A DNA stretch of 64,000 bases from Saccharopolyspora_D taberi (GTDB lineage: Bacteria; Actinomycetota; Actinomycetes; Mycobacteriales; Pseudonocardiaceae): positions 1 to 64,000 of the forward strand of contig NZ_BAAAUX010000045.1 of the NCBI RefSeq assembly GCF_039534165.1, given 5' to 3'. How positions within the stretch are numbered: the stretch's first letter is position 1; the number at the start of each line of letters is the position of its first letter. The notes below the pieces were generated by a model. That model searched no databases. It had not been told where the DNA came from and worked only from the letters and a program-made list of their open reading frames with translations. Shown here piece after piece: positions 58,381 through 64,000 of this stretch. Both the position numbers and the translations under genes were made by a program.

Positions 58381-59946
58381 TCAGTCGAGCCGGTCGGCCA
58401 CCAGTTCGCCCGCCATGATGGTCGCGAGGTTGGTGTTGGCCCGCGGGCACGACGGGAACACCGAGGCGTCGACCACGTGCAGCCCCTCGGTGCCGAGCAC
58501 GCGGCAGCCGGGGTCGACCACTGTGGACGGGGCGTCCGGGTTCCCCATGCGGCAGCTGCTGGTGAGGTGCTGGCCGTCGGTCACCGTCCGCAGCAGGTGG
58601 GCGTCGAGCGCCGCGTCGTCGTCGACCACGGTCAGCAGCGGCGCGTTCACCTCGTCGAACCGGCCGTCGGTGATGGCCGTCAGGTGGCTGCCGCGCGCGA
58701 GCTCCAGCAGCGACCGGACGCCCGAGCGCAGCCGGGCCAGGTCGCTCGGGTCGGCGAGCATGCGCTGGTCGAGCAGGGGCTGCGCCGCGGGATCGGCGGT
58801 GGCCAGAAGCACTTCGCCGCGCGAGCGCACCTGGTTCAGCCAGACCACGAGCGCGCCCGCACCGGCCCCGACGTCGGCGGTCGCGAGGGCGAGGACGTTC
58901 TGGTTGGCCGCCACCATCATCAGGTCGTGCGGCACCGGGTCCGGCCCGTCGCTGGTGTACCGGACGCAGACGTTGGTGTAGCGGTCGTCGGGCCCGGCCG
59001 ACGACCGCTCGTCCAGCGGCAAGCCGAGGATGCTCAGCGGGTGGTCCTGGAGGCCCCGGCCGACCGGCAGGTCCTCGCGCACCTCGATCCCGAGCGCGCG
59101 AAGCCGTTCGGCCGGGCCGAAGCCGGAACGTTGCAGGATCGCGGGGGAATGCACCGCGCCCGCGCTGAGCACGACCCGGTCGGCGTGCGCCTCCTCCACC
59201 CGGCCCCCGGCGCGGAAGCGCACGCCCACGGCCCGCCGTCCCGACAGCAGAACGCGGTCGACGACCGCGCCGGCCCGGACGGCGAGACCCGGCAGGTCCC
59301 GCGCGGGCTCCAGATAACCGTCGTTGGTCGAGACCCGGCGCCCGTTCCGCGAGTTGATCGGGTACGGCGAAACCCCGCGGGCCCCGGGCGCGTTGACGTC
59401 CTCGGCCCATCCGTACCCGGCGTCGACGGCAGCGGCGTGCAGCGCCGCGTCCACCGCGCCCCAATCCGCCCGCGGCGTGCGGTGGATCGGGATCGGCCCG
59501 CCGCGGCCGTGCCACGGCGCGTCCCCGAAGTCCGCGTCGTCCTCCAGCTTCACGAAGTACGGCAGCACTTCGCGGGCGGACCAGCCCTCGCACCCGTCGG
59601 CGGCCCAGTCGTCGAAGTCCTCGACCGGCGGCCGGATCGCGATCTGGCCGTTGACGGTCGAACCACCGCCCGCACCTCGGCCCTGGAAATACGGTTGCGC
59701 GGCCTGCGCTTCCGTGCGGCGGGCCAGCAGACCGCGCTGCAACAGGTGCGCCCCGGCCGCCGGGTCGCCGAGCGCCCGGAGCGGATTCGGCGACCGCCAG
59801 ATCTCCGGCAGCTGCGCGGACCGGTGGTCCGGACCCGCTTCCAGCAGCAGAACCTTCTTCCCCCGCGCGGCGGAGCGGCCCGCCAGCACGGCGCCGGCGG
59901 ACCCGGCGCCGACCACGATCAGATCCCAGCCATCGTTGTTCGTCAC
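58381..59946 (-). CDS. GMC-family FAD oxidoreductase
   Basis: 521 residues from GTG 59946 behind GGGAGAAG. FAD motif DLIVVGAGSAGAVLAGRSA at the N-terminus, GRGAGGGSTVNGQIAIRPPVEDFDDWAADG (GMC signature 1), GAVHSPAILQRSGFGP (signature 2), and the C-terminal active-site region HLTSSCRMG, then SVFPSCPRANTNLATIMAGE. It oxidises an alcohol or, in some systems, a peptide-derived substrate. Choline oxidase and mycofactocin-linked members belong here. Cytoplasmic. Upstream of the Gly-Trp peptide and ABC exporter on the same strand, but with its own terminator. Confidence 0.92.
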   Translation of the reverse strand: MTNNDGWDLIVVGAGSAGAVLAGRSAARGKKVLLLEAGPDHRSAQLPEIWRSPNPLRALGDPAAGAHLLQRGLLARRTEAQAAQPYFQGRGAGGGSTVNGQIAIRPPVEDFDDWAADGCEGWSAREVLPYFVKLEDDADFGDAPWHGRGGPIPIHRTPRADWGAVDAALHAAAVDAGYGWAEDVNAPGARGVSPYPINSRNGRRVSTNDGYLEPARDLPGLAVRAGAVVDRVLLSGRRAVGVRFRAGGRVEEAHADRVVLSAGAVHSPAILQRSGFGPAERLRALGIEVREDLPVGRGLQDHPLSILGLPLDERSSAGPDDRYTNVCVRYTSDGPDPVPHDLMMVAANQNVLALATADVGAGAGALVVWLNQVRSRGEVLLATADPAAQPLLDQRMLADPSDLARLRSGVRSLLELARGSHLTAITDGRFDEVNAPLLTVVDDDAALDAHLLRTVTDGQHLTSSCRMGNPDAPSTVVDPGCRVLGTEGLHVVDASVFPSCPRANTNLATIMAGELVADRLD

Positions 59947-60149
59947 GACTTCTCCCAGTTGTACGGCCCAATCCGGATGTGTTCGGTGCCGTCCGGTGCC
60001 GGGATGTCGCGGAACGCGGCCCCTGCGGGGCCTTCAGCGAGAGGACATGCGCGGCCACCGGACGAGCGGTGGCCGCGGTCTTGACGCCTCGGGGCTGGAC
60101 ATGCGGGCAAGGTAGCGGCTGCCCGCCGGCCGGGTCCAGCGATTTTGCT

Positions 60150-60656
60150 TCAGGCGCCGACGGTTCCGTCGATGCCCTCCCGCAGGAAGTCGGCATGACC
60201 GTTGTGCCGCGCGTACTCGTGGATCAGGTGCAGCATCACCATCCGCAGCGACACGTCGTGCCCCCACCTCGGCTGATACGCGGTGATGTCGAGGGATTCC
60301 GCGGCCCGCTCGATCCGCCGCGAGTGCTCGACCTCGGCCTGCCATGCCCCGAACGCCTCCGCCCGGGTGGACGACCCGCCGTCGTAGGCCGCCTGGAAGT
60401 CGCCCTCCGACGACCACACCAGCGGGATGTCCTCACCGTTGATCGTCCGCCGGAACCACGTCCGCTCGACCTCGGCCATGTGCCGCACCAGCCCGAGCAG
60501 CGACAGCGCCGAGGGCGGCATCGACCGCCGCCGCAACTGCTCGTCCGACAGCCCCTCGCACTTCAAGGCCAGCGTCGCGCGGTGGAAGTCCAGGTACGAC
60601 CGCAACATCTCGCGCTCCCCGGCCGTCGGCGGCGGGCTGACCCGTTCGACGCTCAC
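60150..60656 (-). CDS. DinB-like (DUF664) four-helix protein
   Basis: 168 residues from GTG 60656. ATLALKCEGLSDEQLRRRSMPPSALSLLGLVRHMAEVERTWFRRTI and VMLHLIHEYARHNGHADFLREGIDGT carry the three His expected for metal in the DinB/mycothiol-dependent transferase superfamily. Such proteins use mycothiol to modify toxic substrates in actinobacteria; the substrate here is unknown. Confidence 0.88.
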   Translation of the reverse strand: MSVERVSPPPTAGEREMLRSYLDFHRATLALKCEGLSDEQLRRRSMPPSALSLLGLVRHMAEVERTWFRRTINGEDIPLVWSSEGDFQAAYDGGSSTRAEAFGAWQAEVEHSRRIERAAESLDITAYQPRWGHDVSLRMVMLHLIHEYARHNGHADFLREGIDGTVGA

Positions 60657-60809
60657 TTCGGCAGTCCTCCCTCTCGGATCCCGCGCGGCGGCGCGGCAGG
60701 GAGAAGGTACGCCCGAATCCCGTTGGCCTCGAACAGAACAGCACGAGCGGGACGATCAGTAAGAACCCTCACACCGCGCCGACAAAACGAAGCGACGGCA
60801 ACCGCTGTG

Positions 60810-61664
60810 TCAGGAGGAGACGGTGACTCCGCCATCGGAGCGATCAGTGGACAGACTGAGGTCCTTCCAGGTGTCGATGTCGTTCTGGACACGCTGACGT
60901 CCAGCCGTGACCAGGCGCAGGGCGTCCGAGCCGAGCAGCAGGTGCACGGGTGGCGTGTCGGCGTCGAGCACGGTGAGGATGGCCTGCCCGGCGCGGTCGG
61001 GATCGCCGATCCCCTGACCGGCCAGGGCCTGGCGGCGGGCGCGGATCGGATCGAACAGCTCGTCGTAGTCGGGGATGCCGCGTGGCACGCGGGCCAGCGA
61101 CCGGCCCGCCCAGTCGGTCGCGAACGCGCCGGGGGCCACCGCGGTCACCCGCACCCCGAACTGCGCGACCTCCTGTGCGAGTCCCTCGGTGATGCCCTCC
61201 ATCGCGTGCTTGCTGCCCTCGTAGAACGACAGGCCGGGGAACGTGGTCATCCCGCCCATCGAGGTGATCACGAAGATGTGACCGCCCCGCCGTTCGCGCA
61301 TACCGGGCAGCACCGCCTTCATGGTCGCCACCGTGCCGAACACGTTGACCTCGAACTGGCGGCGCAGATCGGCCATCGGGGACTCCTCGAAGGTGCCCTC
61401 GACGCCGTAACCGGCGTTGGCCACGAGCACCTCGATCGGCCCGAACGCGGCTTCGGCGGCGCGCACGGTCGGCTCGATCCGGTCCTCGTCGGCCAGGTCG
61501 AGGATGAAGGCCCGGGCGCGTTCGGCGTCCAGGGACTGGAAGGCGGCCGCGTGCTGTTCGGTGCGCACCGTGCCGGCCACCCGGTGCCCGGCGGCCAGCG
61601 CCTGCCGGGCGATCGCCAGTCCGAGCCCGGTGCTGACACCGGTGACCAGGAACGTCTTGCTCAT
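60810..61664 (-). CDS. SDR oxidoreductase
   Basis: 284 residues from ATG 61664 behind AAAGGAAATCC (the longer frame upstream lacks a site). Motifs: TFLVTGVSTGLGLAIARQAL, VANAGYG, VITSMGGMTTF (Ser), YEGSKHAMEGI (Tyr-Lys), and a C-terminal QNDIDTWKDLSLSTD. Classical SDR of the KR-like or dehydrogenase type with NADP. Likely regulated by the adjacent MmyB-type regulator on the same strand (152 bases upstream). Confidence 0.9.
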   Translation of the reverse strand: MSKTFLVTGVSTGLGLAIARQALAAGHRVAGTVRTEQHAAAFQSLDAERARAFILDLADEDRIEPTVRAAEAAFGPIEVLVANAGYGVEGTFEESPMADLRRQFEVNVFGTVATMKAVLPGMRERRGGHIFVITSMGGMTTFPGLSFYEGSKHAMEGITEGLAQEVAQFGVRVTAVAPGAFATDWAGRSLARVPRGIPDYDELFDPIRARRQALAGQGIGDPDRAGQAILTVLDADTPPVHLLLGSDALRLVTAGRQRVQNDIDTWKDLSLSTDRSDGGVTVSS

Positions 61665-61816
61665 CAGGGATTTCCTTTCAGTGACGGCCCTCAAGCCGTG
61701 ATCGAGCGCCGCCGGGCGCGTGTGCGCACGGCGATATCGACTCCGCGTGCGCGGCGCACGCGTGTCTGGGTGATGGGGGTGGCCGGATGCCCGCTGGGGC
61801 CGGTCAGGAGTCGGTG

Positions 61817-62680
61817 TCAGCGCTCCCCGGGTGCCGCGGCCGTGGGCTCGCTTCCCCAGCTGGCGAGCAGCCGCAGGCGCTCCTCGCTGGGAGAGCCGGG
61901 CGGGGCGGCGTAGACCAGCATCGACAGGCTCGGGTCGGCGACCGGGGTGAAGATCTCGAATTGCAGCTCGAGGTCACCGACGATGTGGTGGTGGATCCGC
62001 TTCCTGCCGGCGCTGCGTTCGTGGACGCGGTGCTCGGACCACCACGCCGGGAACTCCGGTGACCGCACCATCAGCTCGCCGATCAGGTTGGTGATGCGCT
62101 GGTTGCGGGGCTGGTCCGCGGCGGCCAGCCGCAGCACGTGGACGTAGTCCCGGGCCACGCGCTCCCAGTCGCACCAGACCAGGCGCGCGCGGGGGTCCAG
62201 CAGCGTCCAGCGGACCATGTTGCGTTCCCGGCGGGGCAGTGCGGCGATATCGGGGAACAGCAGTGCCCACAGCGCGTTCCCGGCGACGATCTCGAGGTTG
62301 CCGTCGCGGACGTAGGCAGGGCACGAGTCCATCGACTCCAACACCTGTCGCATCGCCGGCCGCAGTCGCGCCGAGTGCTCGCCGCGGTCCCGCATCCCGG
62401 ACGCGGTGCCGGCGAGGGTGAACAGGTGCCGTCGCTCGACGTCGTCCAGCCGCAGGGCGTCGGACAGGGCGAGCAGCACCTGCTCGGAGGGCTGTCCGGC
62501 GCGGCCTTGTTCAAGCCGGGTGTAGTACTCGGCGCTCACCCCGGCCAACCGGGCGACCTCGCCGCGCCGCAGGCCGGCGACCCGGCGACCGGCACCGAGC
62601 TCGACCGGGAGCCCGATCTCCTCCGGTGTGAGTCCGGCGCGGCGGGCGCGGAGGAAGTCGCCCAGTTCCTTGTTGGCCAT
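61817..62680 (-). CDS. MmyB-type helix-turn-helix regulator
   Basis: 287 residues from ATG 62680. N-terminal XRE-like HTH (GLRRGEVARLAGVSAEYYTRLEQGRAGQPSEQVLLALSDALRLDDVER) followed by the MmyB ligand-binding domain (YVRDGNLEIVAGNALWALLFPD; RNMVRWTLLDPRARLVWCDWERVARDYV). Regulators of this build sit beside the SDR they control, as here. Probably binds a fatty acyl or similar ligand. Confidence 0.92.
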   Translation of the reverse strand: MANKELGDFLRARRAGLTPEEIGLPVELGAGRRVAGLRRGEVARLAGVSAEYYTRLEQGRAGQPSEQVLLALSDALRLDDVERRHLFTLAGTASGMRDRGEHSARLRPAMRQVLESMDSCPAYVRDGNLEIVAGNALWALLFPDIAALPRRERNMVRWTLLDPRARLVWCDWERVARDYVHVLRLAAADQPRNQRITNLIGELMVRSPEFPAWWSEHRVHERSAGRKRIHHHIVGDLELQFEIFTPVADPSLSMLVYAAPPGSPSEERLRLLASWGSEPTAAAPGER

Positions 62681-63037
62681 GCCTCAAGTCTGAGCTCGCC
62701 GTGGTCACCCGCCAACGGGGAAGGTGGCCCTGCGAGGACCACCCAATGGCCGGCCGAAAACCTCCGGATCCGAACACCGGTGACCGTGCTGACATCGGCG
62801 GCAGGACTGGATGGTCTGTCCACATCGGACCGTGTGCTGCCGCATCTTCCGCCCCTGGGCACAGAGGAGGCAGCCCAGCTCGGAGTGCAGGCCGAGCACG
62901 CCGACGCCGCTCGGATCGAAGGACAGTGGCACTGCCCACACATGCCCCAGCCGCTGGTCAACGCCACCGGAGCACAGGCCGAACCGCGTGGACATACCGC
63001 GCCGCCCCGGTGATCTACGACACCCGCCCCGACAAAA
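62681..63037. other. Intergenic region upstream of the tRNA terminator
   Basis: About 355 bases between the MmyB-type gene start and the tRNA-Leu terminator. Open frames on both strands lack coding features. Contains the divergent promoter side of the regulator gene; nothing else seen. Confidence 0.5.
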
Positions 63038-63079
63038 CGAAGCGGGGGCGCTCACCTCTCGGTGAACGCCCCCGCTTCG
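63038..63079 (-). terminator. Terminator of tRNA-Leu
   Basis: CGAAGCGGGGGCG / CGCCCCCGCTTCG (13 bp) with inner TCACC/GGTGA pairing, directly downstream of the tRNA 3' end. Confidence 0.85.
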
Positions 63080-63084
63080 CGGAG

Positions 63085-63167
63085 TGGGCGAGGAGGGAGT
63101 TGAACCCTCACGTCCTTACGGACACACGGACCTGAACCGTGCGCGTCTGCCATTCCGCCACTCGCCC
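63085..63167 (-). tRNA. tRNA-Leu, anticodon CAG
   Basis: 83 bases. Acceptor GGGCGAG pairs with CTCGCCC; anticodon stem CACGG/CCGTG encloses the loop TTCAGGT, giving anticodon CAG for CUG; the variable arm is long (GTGTCCGTAAGGACGTG region), as in class II tRNAs; T arm has GGTTCAACTCC. The discriminator is A and CCA is not encoded. It is adjacent to fhaA, as leuT is in Mycobacterium tuberculosis. Confidence 0.97.
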
Positions 63168-63324
63168 GTGGCTTGCCTGAAGCTTATCCTGCTCGCTTCC
63201 GGCCCCTCGCACCGGGGTCTGGAACCTGCAGTTGAACCTGCTGGGTTCCGGTCCCCCGCGCTGTTGGCCGTTGAAGACTAACACGGCCTGACTAGGGGCT
63301 TAGCCGGGGGGGTTGGGCCGGTTG

Positions 63325-63364
63325 GGAACTGGGCGGTGTCTCGGCCCGTTGACCCAGATACGAT
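63325..63364 (+). promoter_or_regulatory. Candidate promoters of the fhaA operon
   Basis: GGAAC (63325-63329) and GTT (63348-63350) are 18 bases apart, the spacing of extracytoplasmic-function sigma promoters of the SigE type. A separate -10-like TACGAT lies at 63359-63364. The ORF start is at 63399. Confidence 0.4.
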
Positions 63365-63398
63365 GGTCGGTGGAGTCGTTCGCGTGGAGGGGATTGTC

Positions 63399-64000
63399 GT
63401 GGGCCTCGTGCAGCGCTTCGAGCGCCGGCTCGAAGGCATCGTCGGTAATGGCTTCGCGCGCGTTTTCGGCGGGAAGGTCGTCCCCCAGGAGGTCGCACAG
63501 GCTCTGCAGCGGGAAGCCGAGCTGCAGATCCGCGAGCTCGCCGGTGGGCGGTTGCTTGCTTGCAATCACTACGTAGTGCAACTGAGCGCCCCCGATCACG
63601 AACGGCTCGCCGGTGATGAGGATCGGGTCACCGACCTCCTCGCCGACTGCGTTCAGGAGCATCTCACCGAGCAGGGGTGGGACACATATGGTGACGTCGT
63701 AGTCTCCCTGGAGCGCTCTGAAACGCTGCACACGGGACAGTTTCGAATCAGATCGTCCGTCGACCCCGACGTAAGCCGACGGGCGGCAACCCCTCGTACC
63801 GCAGGAGACCGACCCATGAGCCAGCCACCAGGCCACTACCCCCAGGGAGATCCGTACGGCCAGCAGCCGGGGCAGTACGGCTACGACCAGGGCTACGGCC
63901 AAGGCCAGTACGGGCAAGACCCCAACTACGGCTACGGCCAGCCGCAGCCCGGTTACGACCAGGGCGGTTACGGCCAGCAGCAGCCCGCAGGCGGTTACGA
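63399..64000 (+). CDS. fhaA: FhaA, DUF3662 and FHA domain protein (3' end outside window)
   Basis: First 200 residues, from GTG 63399 behind GGAGGGG. The DUF3662 domain begins GLVQRFERRLEGIVGNGFARVFGGKVVPQEVAQALQREAE and continues to GWDTYGDVVVSLERSETLHTGQF, very close to M. tuberculosis FhaA. From about residue 148 (MSQPPGHYPQGDPYGQQPGQ) a Gly/Tyr/Gln/Pro-rich linker begins and runs past the edge; the C-terminal FHA domain lies outside. FhaA binds phosphothreonine of the PknB partners and controls peptidoglycan synthesis via MviN. The rest of the fhaB-pstP-rodA-pbpA-pknA-pknB operon is expected beyond the right edge. Confidence 0.96.
   Translation, partial: MGLVQRFERRLEGIVGNGFARVFGGKVVPQEVAQALQREAELQIRELAGGRLLACNHYVVQLSAPDHERLAGDEDRVTDLLADCVQEHLTEQGWDTYGDVVVSLERSETLHTGQFRIRSSVDPDVSRRAATPRTAGDRPMSQPPGHYPQGDPYGQQPGQYGYDQGYGQGQYGQDPNYGYGQPQPGYDQGGYGQQQPAGGY

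Noticed and set aside
58220..58981. Rightward 253-residue frame over the GMC oxidoreductase end
   Set aside because: Ser/Thr/Arg-rich antisense translation without domain features.
62701..63135. Rightward frame between the MmyB-type gene and tRNA-Leu
   Set aside because: It runs through the tRNA terminator and into the tRNA antisense; not a gene.

Overview
The window is very GC-rich, gene-dense actinobacterial chromosome. Starts are often GTG or TTG, several genes look leaderless, and stop/start overlaps are common. The right edge holds a tRNA-Leu(CAG) followed by the start of fhaA (DUF3662/FHA protein), the same arrangement seen beside the pknA/pknB operon of Mycobacterium tuberculosis near its origin. 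The overall gene content (WXG-type proteins, TPR-XRE regulators, betaine transporters, a MmyB-type regulator) suggests Pseudonocardiales, probably Saccharopolyspora or a close relative. That assignment is inference. The window is probably tens of kilobases from oriC; no dnaA or dnaN is present.

Layout. 1-7 kb: surface polysaccharide functions (acyltransferase-3 membrane protein with a long repeat tail, cut by the left edge; a methyltransferase-GT2-GT4 fusion), a repeat-bearing single-pass membrane protein, and a large imperfect palindrome. 7-9.5 kb: acidic secreted peptide, histidine kinase and OmpR-type regulator, overlapping. 9.8-13.7 kb: possible leader peptide plus EamA exporter, a cluster of at least six DnaA boxes, then a DASS anion transporter with glycerate kinase. 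13.7-24 kb: PAS-GGDEF-EAL protein, gamma-glutamyltransferase with an MpaB-type oxygenase, two aldo/keto reductases, UDP-sugar dehydrogenase and an SDR. 24.1-30.5 kb: a pair of WXG-like proteins, a TM0106-type nuclease, DUF6474, a lipase and a membrane-anchored exported protein. 30.5-35.8 kb: osmoprotectant ABC transporter plus a BCCT betaine transporter. 36-38 kb: YcnI and CopC copper proteins. 38-42.6 kb: macrolide phosphotransferase-like protein, a second APH-fold kinase under a TPR-XRE regulator, and two small proteins. 42.9-46.2 kb: a very large fusion with an isocyanide-synthase-like C-terminal domain. 46.6-55.7 kb: TetR, PLP racemase/aldolase, sugar-lactone oxidase, IclR, cupin and MarR with clear palindromic operators, arylamine N-acetyltransferase and an aromatic FAD hydroxylase. 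55.7-60 kb: ABC exporter, a 51-residue Gly/Trp-repeat peptide ending in Cys, and a GMC oxidoreductase. 60-62.7 kb: DinB-like protein, SDR and MmyB-type regulator. 63-64 kb: tRNA-Leu and fhaA.

The most unusual items are the Gly-Trp repeat peptide at 57689-57844, the fusion protein at 42927-46235, the DnaA-box cluster at 10908-11018, and the nested palindrome at 3464-3710 with a shorter relative at about 50042-50110. I saw no insertion sequence, phage gene or CRISPR array.
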